DNA from: Adineta ricciae
Lineage: Eukaryota > Rotifera > Eurotatoria > Adinetida > Adinetidae
Direction: 5' to 3'
DNA: 64,000 nucleotides
Assembly: GCA_905250025.1 (NCBI GenBank)
Contig: CAJNOJ010000023.1
Location: 124,001 to 188,000, forward strand
The stretch's first letter is position 1. Each line of letters starts with the position of its first letter. Shown here in pieces: positions 36,650-49,636 of the stretch. The notes beneath the pieces are model-generated. The model was not told the DNA's origin. It saw only the letters and a list, made by a program, of their open reading frames with translations, and ran no database searches. Made by a program: the position numbers and the translations under genes.

Positions 36650-38395
36650 TTAATAAGTTAACGGCTCCACGACATAATCCAAACGTACGTAAGCCAGTTC
36701 AACTTCAGGTAGGTTTTCCAATTTGCATTTTAAAGAATCTCCAATGTCATGTGCCTCCTTCAATGACATAGATTCCGGTAGAATAAGTTCGACTTCAACT
36801 AGAAATGATATGCCAAAATGAAATGCTCGCACTGTATCAATCTTTTGGATTAATGGCGAATGGTTTAATGTTATCCATGTGATTTTCTGTAGAAATTCAG
36901 GCTCGGCAGCATAACCTGTCAAATTTCTAACTTGTTCGCGAAGTTGTTTAAGCCAACAGAATATAATATAAAGTGATATGAGTAGAGCACCAATTGGATC
37001 GACTACCACTGCTTCTTTCGCTTTTATCGTACCATCAAGCGCTTTGGAAGCTAGAAATATTTTATCGTACAAAGAATCGAAGTCTTTTCTCGCACATTTG
37101 CTTACCAACGATACCACAAGCAAGTGCAATAATATTTGAGAAGACATCGTTGAGATGATCTTGACCAACTGCTCTCATTGTTGGATTAGATACTTGGAAG
37201 CAAAGAAATGATAGAATAGCTTTGCAAACTATAATTATCAATAGAACATGTGCAAAAATCAAGTAGAAAAACAAACATATTAACAGAGTAGTACATACCA
37301 ATAGTTACACACATGACAGTAATAGGTAATGGGCCCATATCGATTTTACGCAAATTAGTTGAATTACTATGAAATTCGTTTACATCGCTCATCAATGATT
37401 CGACTGATTCATAGATAACTTGAACAGATGCCGATACCATTATCACTGATAGTATGACGATAATTATAGGTTCTAATCGAGTACGACCTATAATAAACAA
37501 GAGGTATTCCAAAATTGTCGTCGATTCAAATTTTCATTTTGTGCGTTTCGCTTACCTCCAGGATACGTGTATGGATCTCGTTTTTTGATTGCGCGCACTG
37601 CCCAAAACAGTAGACACGCTGACGCTGAATCTACAGCCGAATCGACTACCGACGAAATGATCGACAGAGATTTGGAAAAAACGGCAGCTACAATTTTGGC
37701 AACTAATAACGTCTGAAAGTAGATTTTTGCACAAGTCGTATCCTGCTCTTTTCAAAAGCAATAGATGTACATACACAATTAACAACCAATGTCGCCTTAA
37801 TAAGTAAATCCATGCGTCGTTTTTGTTTCTCTAAGGTACCATTTACAGATGATGCAGATGGATCCAAATATTGTTTATGAACCTCTTCAAATGAATCGAT
37901 AATTTCATCTTGCTGTTTATAGAATTTTCGAACACGTCCACTTAATTTATCGTCTTCATCAGGACTTCCTGAATTACAATAATTTACAGATTAGCGCTCA
38001 CAATATTCAATAACCTACCACGTCGTTTGCTTAATATTGAGATCAAAGAATAAGGTTCTGGCTCTTTTCAAAATAAAACGAACTAATGACAGACAGCAGC
38101 ATATCTGCAGCTTACCTTCGTCAAGTTGTTTATAACCTTTTTGTGGTTTATAAGTGACCGAGGGAAGCGTTGAATCACTAATACTTCGTTCGAAGGTTGC
38201 TGCGACTGGTCTTTGTTGTTCATCGATCGTTGTTGTCACTCGACGCGAAAGGGGCTCCGTAGCTGCTGCATGTAATTGTCGTGTTTCGAGTGAATTATTC
38301 TGTGATTCACGACGTCGAGGGTTTCCAAAAAAGCCTTCATGTTGTTTCAGTGATTTAACGGTCAAATATTGATGACCAAGGGCAGCTGCTCTCAT
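36650..38395 (-). CDS. Cation diffusion facilitator transporter, DxxxD (Mn-CDF) type
   Basis: Several exons (first 38395-38116, second 38063-38019, last ending 36650) give roughly 450 residues. An Arg/Ser-rich cytosolic N-terminus leads to KFYKQQDEIIDSFEEVHKQY, a block shared with plant and fungal manganese CDFs, then six membrane segments. The metal site is SSVVDSAVDS (DxxxD) in the second helix and QDHLNDVFSN (DxxxD) in the fifth; zinc CDFs such as animal SLC30 have HxxxD. YTYPGGRTRLEP follows helix 3. The C-terminal ferredoxin-like domain has VRAFHFGISFLVEVELILPE. Known role: proton-coupled metal efflux into organelles or out of the cell; Mn specificity is inferred from the motif. Animal CDFs rarely show DxxxD in both helices, so a non-animal origin is possible. 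Confidence 0.88.
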
Positions 38396-38897
38396 TTAGT
38401 ATTGAACTGGATTCGAAGTGTACGACTATATTTATAGTCGTTTTCTTTCTTTTCTTTGCAATGCATGCGCTTCTACTCACCTTAAATAGGGCTAAAGTAT
38501 GTGACAATATGCGTGTAACGCATGATTGCTTCGGAAACGAGATTCGGTAGAACACCAAATCATTAAATGACGTTATTGCTTATATTTGCACTTCACAAAC
38601 GCATTAATTTGGCTCGCGTATCGATTTAACGAATCGAATCATACTTGCTCAACCCATTATCTACTCAAAATATAGTTTTTTTTAATCAAGAGATAATTAA
38701 TGCAATATCTATTTTTGGTTTTCGAAAATACGATTAGCATTGCGAGTAAATTTATTTTGATATTCATTTTGAAAAAGAAGAAATTTTAAGATAAATTATT
38801 CGTCTTCGCACACATACAAACATATAGAAATGACTTTGATCAATCACTTGACATTATAACGACACAAAAAGAAGGTAGTCTATCAAAACGAGTTTGC
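38396..38897. other. Intergenic region
   Basis: About 500 bp: 5' region of the CDF gene and 3' region of the next leftward gene. No coding frame is seen. Confidence 0.5.
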
Positions 38898-40850
38898 TTA
38901 ACTACGAAGAATTTTGAGGGTGATTTCTCGAATAATTTCGATAACCTTTTGGCGATAGTCACATCGTGACAGTTGAAGCTTGTCGCCATTTTGAGCCGTT
39001 TTAGTAAGCCATTTAGGATGTACAAGTACATTGAATTTAAAGCAGTTCTCTTCTTCGTTATCTTTTCCACAATAGCCAAAGCCGCTGGAAAATATATACA
39101 TGCCATAATCCTCCAATAAACATCGACAAATCTTTGTATAGAGACGAAACAGTTCTAAGTTTGTCAGCTTTTTATTGAGGTCAAAGTCTTCCAAGGGTAG
39201 GATGACTTTTGTTTCATAATTCGGCATGCCAAATATAATCATCGATTCAGGCGATGAGCGTCCACCACGACGAATGTTCCAATCACGTTGTTTTAAACAG
39301 CCATCCTTCGTCACAAATAGATCTCCGGCATAAATTCCGTTTGCATAGCCAAGCTCCAACGATTCATGCTTAACCATCAGCGAATAAAGATGAAACATAC
39401 GTTGCCAATACAGTGGCGAATCTTGCAAATCAGTAGAAGATGATGAGGTCCACTAGAAAAATACGAGAAGAACAATTTTTACTCTTTCATCTTGTTAGTT
39501 TACCTGTTCAACATAACTTCCATCAACTGTTCCGCATAGATTAATCGAGGTAGGAAAAAATATTCCTCCCAGAACAAAACCACAAACAGTATAATCTGCA
39601 TCGATATCTCCCGCGCGTTTTTGTGGTTGAATAAATTCTTCGACAACAGCTAAGAGTGGGAGATAGTCGCCGACAACTCGTGCTTTCATATATTCACACA
39701 GATATTGAATACGTTCTTCTTGATTTCCTCTCCAATTGTAGATTAATGAATGTTTCTCGGGACTCATACACGACCAGCCAGCTGCCCCACTGGCATCTAA
39801 TTTAACGAAAGCTGAAACATGATACTGGTTGTATAATCGATCAATGGCTTGAATGACTCCTCGCGAAAACTTTTCGATGTTTTCCCATGTGTTTTCCGTT
39901 GAAACCAAATTGATATTCTCAATCGCTTGTACATAATCTTGATAATTATCGATTAATTTTCCATCAGTTGAAACAGCGATGAGAATGGGTAAAGAATTAA
40001 AGCCTTTCGATTTTAAAAGTAAACTGTGTTTAGCTTTATCATTAATTGGTAAATCAGGTAAGCTTAAACGATCAGAATAGACCTGCAATTGACTTTGATG
40101 GTATTCAGTCATTTCGTAAGGAAAGACAAATGAATGACGAGAATTTTTGGTTATTTCATTCAGATGCGTTTGCAACATATCAATATGATACTCAGGATAG
40201 AATCCATCGGAGGGTTGTTGAGCAAATTGTTCACAGAGCTCAGCGTATTTCATGCTATTTGTCTCGAAAATATTGATCAGTTCGTGTAAATGACCAGTTG
40301 AGTCTTGATAGAGAATACGAATTTGTATCGTACGTTGAAGACGATCTTCGATGATCTTTTTCAATTTCAAGTACGTTTCGATTTCTACTGGATTCGGTGG
40401 CGAATAGACAAGTATACATCCTCCTTGACGAAATCCGGTTGATAGCCATAGAGCAGGCAATAATGATCGATCGCAGCCACGTAAATCATGAAAACCTGCA
40501 CGTTCAGATTCGGGAACAACAAGTCCAACGTCATCCATAAGAATGATTTGATCAGCATTGTTAAACGTCAATGCTATTCGACGAGCTAATTCGACACGAT
40601 AACTCAAATCAGCTGGGTGATCAGTACCCCAAGCAGCTAAGGCTTCCGAACAAAGGCCGGGCAGATTCAATTCGCGCGACGACGGTTGACTACCATGATG
40701 ACGAAGATTTGGAATGCATTTAAGAACTGTATTGACGAGTATTGGTGTCATAGATAGATCTAAAGAGTAAACTAGATATGAATTTCACAGGGAAAACTAA
40801 CGAATTCGATCACAATGACTAGGGATGTCTATGCATACACGATATATCAT
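38898..40850 (-). CDS. Possible ATP-grasp family protein, unknown substrate
   Basis: Three exons (40850-40802, 40759-39504, 39452-38898) give 619 residues. If the first junction is wrong, translation starts at ATG 40751 and yields 600 amino acids. The first exon starts after an acceptor (cttcttgtgc ag). Visible blocks: CIPNLRHHGSQPSSRELN, ADLSYRVELARRIA, NADQIILMDDVGLVVPESE, AFVKLDASGAAGWS, AVVEEFI and, near the end, GDLFVTKDG...RDWNIRRGGRSSPES. KLDASGAAGxS (a Gly-rich ATP-binding loop) and D-x-N-x-R-x-G (a metal-binding tail) are in the order expected of ATP-grasp ligases, but the rest is not recognised. Likely reaction, if so, is ATP-dependent carboxylate-amine ligation. Bacterial origin is possible; not shown. 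Confidence 0.55.
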
Positions 40851-41662
40851 TGTCTGCACAAGAAGAAAAGAATGATTCGATCTATTTAGACATACATAGC
40901 ATGACGTGAATGTCTGATATAGTTTACGAATGATGTAGAACTGTATCAATGGAAGTAAACTTTTCCTCGATGAAAAACTGTTGACACATTCCACCTGTTA
41001 CTAATGCTATTTTCAGCTATACAAGGGTACAAAACACATAACTAGGGTTGTGTTCACTGGTTAACGATCGACTGATAATGAACAACGCTTACTCGGTCAA
41101 TTATCCGGATGTGTATTATATGCACTAGATAACATCGCGTTATATATATATACAATTGTATGAGACGACACAAAGAATGGTTTGTGTCCTTCACACATAA
41201 GAAAAAATGCATCGTCTCTATTGGCTTTGTTAACAGAACAGCTGGATAGGAAAGGCGAATGAACGGAAAGAAGAAGAACTATATCTATTGCCCCATCTTC
41301 TCGACATAGAAAGATGAGACTGTGACAAGGTTAAAGTCAAGAGCAGATAGAATCTATATGCAAGATCCTTGAACGGCCAAAGGGTTGATGAAGTCGTATA
41401 TATACTGTCGTTGACACTGCTGGGAGCGAATGATTTACACACGATGACTATTAACGAGAGTAAAGCAGAAAAATGCCTACAGATTAACATGTACTTATGT
41501 CTTTCTTTTGAGCCAGATACCAGGTCTTAAACATTTGTATCGAAACAATATTATTATAGGAAACACAATTTCGTGACAATTAAATATTATATTAAAAAAT
41601 AAAAGTGATAAATATGTGTATTTATATTTTTACGTTAACATACAAAAAAAAATATGTTGACA
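40851..41662. other. Intergenic region
   Basis: About 800 bp with a TA run near 41140. Any remaining 5' leader of the ATP-grasp-like gene lies here. Frames in this stretch lack coding character. Confidence 0.45.
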
Positions 41663-44600
41663 CTATTTCTTCTTGTCTTCATCGAACGCTCGTGATACAT
41701 TCGAAGTTGACGACGTTTTTATTGGTGGTAATGGTGGAGTTGCTTGTCGAGTATCACCACCAGCTGCATCGTTCAACGTTATAGGATTAGTTCCTATAAT
41801 ATATGAGCAAATATACTTTTAACAAAAAAGTATCAATTCGAAGAACAATTACCTGATAGAGCTGATATTTCCGTGCTTAAAACAGGATTTTTCAAATCAA
41901 CTGATTTTCTACTTCCACTAATACTTGATCGTGACAGCGGCACATACGTACGTAAACTGCCTGATGTATCATTGGTATTTGTTGTTAACAATGGGACACT
42001 ATTTTGAGATACAGACATTATTGGACGTTGAATATCGAATTCTTGTAGGCGAGATAGTTCAGTTATTGGTTTATATCCGTCGGCGGTTTCCGTCATCTGA
42101 TTAGATTGTAAATCTGCTGATGTTCGGTTTGCAGTAGTGAAACTTTGATCAGTCTTTGAATAATACATACATATTTATACTACAATGTCAAAAACTCAAA
42201 ACAGTGTTTACATGAAATAGTTGTTGTTCTTTGTCGGTTGGCGTGGTGGAACTATGATCAGTTCTTGAAATTGTCTCGGAACTTTTTCTCTTCGGTTGCA
42301 GCTCTTTGAATTGAGGATTTTCATTCTCCATGAACGCTTGAACCCCACTTCTACATATTTCAAAACTAGATGGTTGTCATCGATAACTGAAGTCTTTACC
42401 GTCCTTGAGAGGAATATACAGGTCGAATCAAAAATATGTTACTATCATGTTCGAGATGTCCGAATGTGTCGGTTAATTTTCTTGCCAATGTTGATCGATG
42501 TTGACGAATACTAGCGATGTGTTCACTGATTTGCCCCGAACGTCGTTCGTAATAAGTGCTCATCTTTTGCATGCCGTTCTTTGTTTCGTTATCGAGTGTT
42601 TCATTTTGAGCACGACCTTTTTTAAACAAAGAACTAAGATACTTCAAAAAGAGCGCACCTCTCCAATGTACTTTTCAAATTATTGGCTTTTCGATGTTGA
42701 ATATATCGTTTGACAATGTTACTAAACTGTTGACGCGGTAAACTGACGTAATCTTGCATTGTATCTTTGATATTCTAGAAAGAAAGGGTAAAGTTCGATA
42801 TTGTTGTCGTCGAAGCGATCGAAATTTACATCGAGCGTTGATTCGGACATTTTGCCGTTGTCGACAGTTTGTTTCAGGATTTGTTCGTTTCTTTCCGCAT
42901 CTAGACGAGTGAACACGATACGCGGCTGAGCAATTTCTTCATTTTCAATCGTCGATAAACGCCCTTGGAGACGCATCAATTCCCGCTGATAGTTCTGAAT
43001 GAGTTTCTGTTGATTATCAATCGTCTTTTCATTTTCTCTAGAAATGTAAGAAAGAAATCGTTTTCGAAAACACCTTGCAATGTTATACACTAGATCCTCT
43101 TGAAATTTTCTTTGATTTTCTGTCAAAACTTCGGTTGCTTGTTGATATTTCTGACTTAGATCATTGATGATTGATTCTTTTTGTTGAATAATTGCCAAAG
43201 ATTGATTTTCATCAGTTTTCGTTTCAACCTCTTTGCGTGCGAGTTGACTATGTTTTTCCTCGTTTTGATCGATGGTTGTTGTCAATGTTGTCAAACACGT
43301 TTGTAAGATCTTCACCGTATCTTGAAGTGCACGTTCGGAATTATCGACAAAGTCCGTAGCTGGGTTTTGATCGCCCGTGGAAGATAATTGTCTGATCAGA
43401 TCAGCTCGGTCAGCGAGTGGTAGAAACTTGTTTTGTTCGAGTAAATTCATGATCGAATGGCGGAAGTTATAGATAGTTTCATATAAATGAAAGAATGGAA
43501 TTTTGTACTGATCAGTTTGAATCATTCGGGGAGAAGCCGGCGATCTGCAACAATTAACAAGATCACTTTTAGTTTATGTAGAGAGAATAATTAGCATCTT
43601 ACTTCTTTCGTCCTGTTGTAGGGCGGGAATTTGCCAGTGAAGTTTGTTGTTGATGATCATGTTTTAAAGCTATGAAATTAAATTATGGTGAAATATGAGA
43701 ATTTAAGAGATTTTACTTGAAAAATTGTCTTTAATAGTATTCGCCAGACCAGCACCACTGCTACTCAATGGAGAAGACGATGAATGTTGTTTGTGAAAGC
43801 CTTAAAAATCAATATAATGAAAAATCTCTTCTTCGGATGAATAAATCGATGACTGTACTATGTTCTAATGATTCTGTTGCTTTTCTTTCTCTTGTTGATG
43901 TTGTTGGTCTTGATAGAGTCACATCGGCTTGTTGTTTGAGATCGTCAAGTTCGTGTTTTTTCTCTTCTAATAATGACATATATTTCTCTCGTAGCGAAGT
44001 ACGACTTTTCACAGATGTTCGTCGGTAATTTTCTAATGCTTCAATTTCTTCGCTGACAAGCTAGAAAAACATCCAATACATATGCCAGAAAACGAACGAA
44101 GATAGTGCATACCGTTGTTAGAACCCGTTCCAAGTCTTCAGCACGGACAGGCGATCGATTCAAAGCTATGGACACGCGACGCGATTGTGCGGCAGATGCG
44201 TGATACGATCGTTCTCCACTCGAAGACTTGTCTTGTTCTTTTTGAGCAGGATTGATCGAATTGGATCGTGTTAATGATCGCGATTGCATTGACGATGTAC
44301 GCTCATATGCTTGTGGCGTAGCTACTTTAGCTGCTGAAGTCGCATCATCGTTTATGGCCATGCTGATGCGACGTGACAAAGAAGGAGATCGATCATTGTT
44401 TTGTGGAGTAGGCTGCTCGATAGATGACTTTTTACGCAATAATTCTTGCGTGGTTTTACGTAGCAACGGTGTCCCAGGCTTTTGTTGCTGTTGTTGTTCA
44501 ATAGAATTCGACCGTTGAGATTTTGTTTGTAACGGTGGTGTTTTTCGCGTCGTCGATGACATTCGTTTCAAAGTTTGAGCAGTTTCAAACATAGTTGGTT

Positions 44601-47600
44601 TTGGTTCATCCATGGAAGCTTGCTTCGACGATGCGTTACTCATAGCTGTTAGTTTTTTCCATGAATTTTGCGACAGTGTAGAACGCTAAAGTAGATGAAA
44701 TCTGCTACAAGTCACCACTACAAAGATTTCATATAGAATACCTTAGGATTTGGCGATAAACGATCATTGATCAGTTCTTCGACTGGCTCCACATGTTCAG
44801 GTGGAGCTATATTAGAACCAGTCATATTGTTAACTACAACCGAGTGACGATGTACGAGTTCAGTTTGACGAACAACATCTTGTTGATCCTAGAAATGTGA
44901 AAAATAGAATATCACCGCTTGCAAATGTTTGAATAGGAGGATTACTAATTTTTCCTGTTCGACCATGAATAATTCCAAGTGATTCAATGCTTCTTCCGCT
45001 GTTTTCTGTGCTTTCATTTGTAACTTATGCGCATTATCCGCCTTTTCCGCTAATGCATTTTGTTCCTAGAAGATTATATTCGAGAGAAATCGGAAGAACA
45101 AGTATGGTCTTACTTCTTGCAAAGTATTTTCATCTGGATTAAGAGTAAGAAAGTACAGCAAACGTTCCTAAACACGAAGAAAATAAAATTGTTGTTTCTT
45201 GTTCATGATTAGATTTTCCTACTTACTTTCTCATATGTTGTTTTATGCTCAACAAATTCTTGTTTTAAAACTTGTACTGTCTCCTTGTTTGCTGATTCTT
45301 TAGTTTCGAGATCTTTTAACAATTCTCGCACACGAGCAATGGCCTAATAAGCAAAGACACAAACCATTCTCTGTTTTGCTATTAATGAATGAGAACATAC
45401 GAATTTCCGTAGATTTGTGAATGCCGTTGGTAGATTATCAATTGTAACATTATTCAGATCGACTCCTCGTGTTGGTTTGAATAAAGTGTTGAGATCGGGA
45501 GCGTTTTCACTCTTGTCAGCTAATAACGATTCGAGCAATTGTTGACTACGGCGATAGATTTCACCAGGATCTTCAGCATTATTTTGATTTGCAGCTTCTT
45601 TCTTCGAACGAAATGATGATCGCCGTTTATCCTACATGAATGACAACGATTCAGTGAATATACAGAAGAATGAACAGTTCGCATACTCGGGTTTTAGATT
45701 TCTTCGTCTAAAAATAGAAGAGGAAATTTCGTTACTCATTCCCAAGATAAAATGTGTTCCTTACAGATTTGGACGCGGCTGGTGGTGGAGGGGGAGCGGG
45801 CGCTGCTGGTGTTGGTTTTGCTGCATTCTAAAAACTGACTTCGGAAATGTACAAGTTTAAAAAACGATTACTAACATTAGCTGTTCCATCCGTAGTAGCT
45901 GCTGGAGCATTTGTTGCTTGACCTGTTTCTTTGCCTGTTCGACTCGAAATACTTTCCCTTTCGTATCGACTTTCAGTCTCATCAATCGTTTCCACTACAA
46001 TTAAATATAAAAGAATTTGTACATATGATTACAGCGCGCATTACGATTCATTCTTGATGCATCATCAGCGTCCTAAAAAAATAAAACGCATAGATAATAA
46101 CAGAGAGCTTTGCCAGCATCATGTTTTCTTTGTGAACACGCGGAGGTAAGAAGAGATTTTTTATGTTGTTGTTAATGAACTTTAGGTCGAACTAAGAAAT
46201 GCAAACGATCTGTTCTGTGCATCTCACTTACATCTGCCTCTGATTGACTTGTTGCGGATGCATATCCAGATACATCTCCTATTTGATTTCGATATCGACT
46301 AACAACATCTTCTAATTCATTTGTTCTTCGTTTGTAAAATTTGATTTCTGTTTCGCGTTTTTTAAGTTCATCTTGTATTTTTTTCTAAAATCCGACATCA
46401 ATTCGTTATTTGACATATTCATGTTTCTTTTTCCTACTTGATTCTCTTCAGTTGTTTTAACTTCGGCGCGCGCTGTTTCAATATCTTTGCCAAGTGCTTG
46501 AATAGCTGCATCTTTCGCCATCATTCCTTGGAAAACAATTTCCGTAATTAAGCAAAAGATTTCCGCTTTCAAACCAAGAGAACTTTATTTACCTGCATTA
46601 GCGATTTCTAACTTTGATTGTAGTTCTGCTAGCTGTTCTTTGGCTTCTTTTGTTACTTGTGCCAATTTCCGTTTTCCTCTACAATTAAATGTAAGTTGGA
46701 TCATAAGAAATAACATATCAAGTACCTTTCAACCATGACTCTGAAACAGACAAATAAAACAAAAGATTAAGGATGCAAAAGGTCCAATGGAATCTGTGTA
46801 CTTCGTTTGTTTAGTGCCGGTATTTTGTATAAGAAATTGAATAATCTCTTCGTTTAATTCATTGATTCGACTACCTAAAGATTTCACATGTCCATAACAA
46901 TCTTTCACGTCGAATGATTGCAGCGTTGTTTCGATCTCGTCGACTGTTTCACCGGTATCATCGTAGTCGTTGAATTCTGCTGCATTGAAGTTTTGTTTTT
47001 GATCGACAAAAAACTATAAACACACAAGAATAGATTGAGTGATATACCCAAGCCTTTTTTTGGACACAACCTGTCCAACTTGTTGAAGTAGTTTAGCTTT
47101 CTCACTGGCATGTTCGGTTTGTCCAACAATAAAAACCATCAAGCGTTGTTTATACTAAAAACACACACACAACAGTTATAATTTTAGAGAAACAACAAGG
47201 AGTTTTCCGTTTACCCGTTGTTTTGCCAAGCTATCATTTAGTAAGTATTCTAATTCACGAATATCGGCAACGTGTTCCACACTGTTAACTTCTTCGCGTG
47301 TCATACCATGTTGAATTAATGTTGATTGAACTGCATAGTCATAATTATACAGTGTCTAAAATAACAAATCATCGTCTCTATGATGAATACTCTCCTATTT
47401 CGTTAGTACGTTATCAACACGTTTTAAGACTCGATCAAGTTCTTCTTTTGTATTCTCTGCTTGTCGTTTCGCGCGCTCACGTTCGTAGCGTTCGATAGTC
47501 AAACTGCCGGGATCCAGATCGATGCGCTCAGTTTCATGGCTACGATCATCCTTCGTCGAACTTCTATCGGTATCGTTTGGAATGTATCGAACCACGCCAA

Positions 47601-47769
47601 TCTAAATGGAAAAAAACCGTTGATTTTCTTGATAAATTAGGGGAATTGAAATTCATACTCCATAGGGTTGTTGGGTCACATCCTGCAGAAGTTTTAATCG
47701 CCGAGGTTTGGCTATTGGAGGGAAGCGTTGTTGCTGCTGCTGCTGCTGTTGTTGTCGGGGCTGAAGCAT
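41663..47769 (-). CDS. Very long coiled-coil protein, unknown
   Basis: More than twenty short exons on one strand, each bounded by GT-AG, run from ATG 47769 to the stop at 41663-41665; roughly 1,500 residues. The start is MLQPRQQQQQQQQRFPPIAK, then LKLLQDVTQQPYGIGVVRYI. Long heptad-type segments alternate with Ser/Gln/Pro-rich linkers (for example SSTTRKTPPLQTKSQRSNS near 44560, and a Pro/Ala run PTPAAPAPPPPAA near 45800). A conserved-looking middle block is FHLYETIYNFRHSIMNLLEQ near 43480. The tail reads PPLPPIKTSSTSNVSRAFDE. The exon chain was followed through most junctions, but some small exons may be missed or mis-joined. A cytoskeletal or ciliary scaffold would fit; I do not recognise the family. 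Confidence 0.6.
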
Positions 47770-48678
47770 GTTGCTGAGCAATATTGATTGTGTTGACTAT
47801 CTAACAATTGTTATTGTCAACTAACGTCACTTTCTTTTTTCCTATTTTCTCTCCTCTCTTGTTTTACCGTCTTTTCAATAGTAGCGATCGAGTCTTCCGT
47901 TCATAATTTAATTCTTTATAAGAGGACGACCAAGAGAGAGAATGTGAACGGTATGCGTGTGTGTATTTTCTCTTGAATTTCTTTAAAGATTTAGCGCACC
48001 CACTCAATTACATGTGCACGAACTATCGTCAAATAATAATTTATTTCTTAACAAAAAGAAAAAAAACGATGAATAACCATACGATCGCTCATTTCTATCT
48101 CTAGGAAAGAAAGTTAGAAAAATATGCCAATAAACTTTGTTCTAATTATGAATCTTAGTTTTTGTCTATCCAATTTTTATATGTAGTAGCTGAAAAAAGG
48201 AGAGGAATCTAAAATCACTTATTTTCTCATAAAAAATACATGTTAATTTTACTCGTTCATCATGAAACGAAGAAGACGATTCTCGCAGAACATATTGGCA
48301 CGTATTTTATTATAGTGATTGTCAATATACTTCACTTTTTATTGAAAAGAAAAAAAGTAGAAGACATTTCGATAGAAATTCAATGGATATCATGTTTCGA
48401 AGAAAGCAAATCAATAAGATGTTCTCCTTCGCTTGAAACTCATAACAACACTTCGAATCTCACAATCCCAATACTCTGCGCTACTTGATATCGTACATAT
48501 TTCTGCTTATTATATGATTAATTTATTATGAAAATTCAAAAAATAGCACAGCTAGTGAAAGCAATAATGGTATTTGAACCTTAGAAGAATAAATGAAACG
48601 TTCAAGCATAGTTTCCTGTTTAATTGAGATGAGTAATGTACTCCATGTATGAATATATAAAGCGAGCAGAAATGTTTT
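47770..48678. other. Intergenic region
   Basis: About 900 bp between the 5' end of the coiled-coil gene and the 3' end of the Ly6-like gene. The open frame at 48240-48488 has no match to a known pattern and no flanking splice signals, so I do not call it. The left part probably holds the coiled-coil gene's promoter. Confidence 0.45.
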
Positions 48679-49636
48679 TTAATAATTGAACAAAATGATA
48701 GCAATCACTATTGAGAGATATTTGATGATGATTGAAATTTGGCTCAGAGCAGACGCTGCAGAGCTGCACAGAACATACGAAGTGCCTGTTTGTGTGAGCA
48801 ATGAGGCGTCTTTCAATAAACGACGAAGTTTATTGGCAGTAAATTTATTATTACACATTGGTTTGTCACACGTGTAAGAAAAAGTTGCTTCACTGTCGTC
48901 ACCCGGACATATCGCTTGAGCCCTTATAGCAACTTTTACGGTTCTATTACAAGAAGTTCGTTCACACGAATGAATAAATCCAGATTTGCCATCACTTTGC
49001 ACTGAGCAACAACCGAGCGAGCAAAAAATTTCTTGATCGTTGTTATTAGAACAAGTCAGATGACTATTATCATCAGAAGCACTTAACAATTCATTTCCAA
49101 GCTCTTGTAAAAGTTTTGTCCGATTTAACTTCATGCCTAGAAGAAAAATGAATATTGCATATCAAATTAATAACAGCCTCCATGATTTGCATTGTTCAGT
49201 GTTGTTCGATAGACTCGGCAGGAGCTTCCATGAAAAGCTTTTGTCTCATCAACTTACTTGCTTCATAGATGTTTTTGGCATCTTCTGAACACGAATCATT
49301 TCTAGGACAGTACAGTGTGATATTACGTTTGATTTCAGTGGAAGCCGGATAAATCCGAATGTCTACCATGTGGTGAATCGTAATCTTATCTTTCGATTTG
49401 TTTGCATAATCACTCCGCTCGTCACCAAACTGAACTTTTACACAATCTGGATTGTAGTCGAAGATTAATTCAGTAGTACATACACCACTTGAATTTAAAT
49501 TCGATTCGTAGTGCGTTGTATTAAGTGACTCCAAAGAGAAACAAGACTGGTTTAGTATAGGCGAACGACAAACCAAAGACGAATTCGTCATAAGCAATCG
49601 ACCAAAGATGACGGAAAGAATTGCAAGCCAAAACAT
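48679..49636 (-). CDS. Secreted Cys-rich protein, Ly6/uPAR-like, probable GPI anchor
   Basis: Two exons: 49636-49258 and 49136-48679. The join at a consensus donor (gcaagtaagt) restores one frame. A signal peptide (MFWLAILSVIFGRLLM) starts at ATG 49636. The body has about fifteen cysteines and many N-glycosylation sequons (NSS, NTT, NRT, NDS). The pattern C-SLGCC...C-ERTSCN...C-DKPMCN, ending in CxxxxCN, recalls three-finger Ly6/uPAR domains. The C-terminal hydrophobic tail (IIIKYLSIVIAIILFNY) would suit a GPI signal or membrane anchor. Without splicing the first exon runs on and stops near 49196. Function unknown. Confidence 0.65.

Noticed and set aside
48240-48488. 82-codon open frame as a gene
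   Set aside because: No domain, no start or splice context, AT-driven residues; probably chance.
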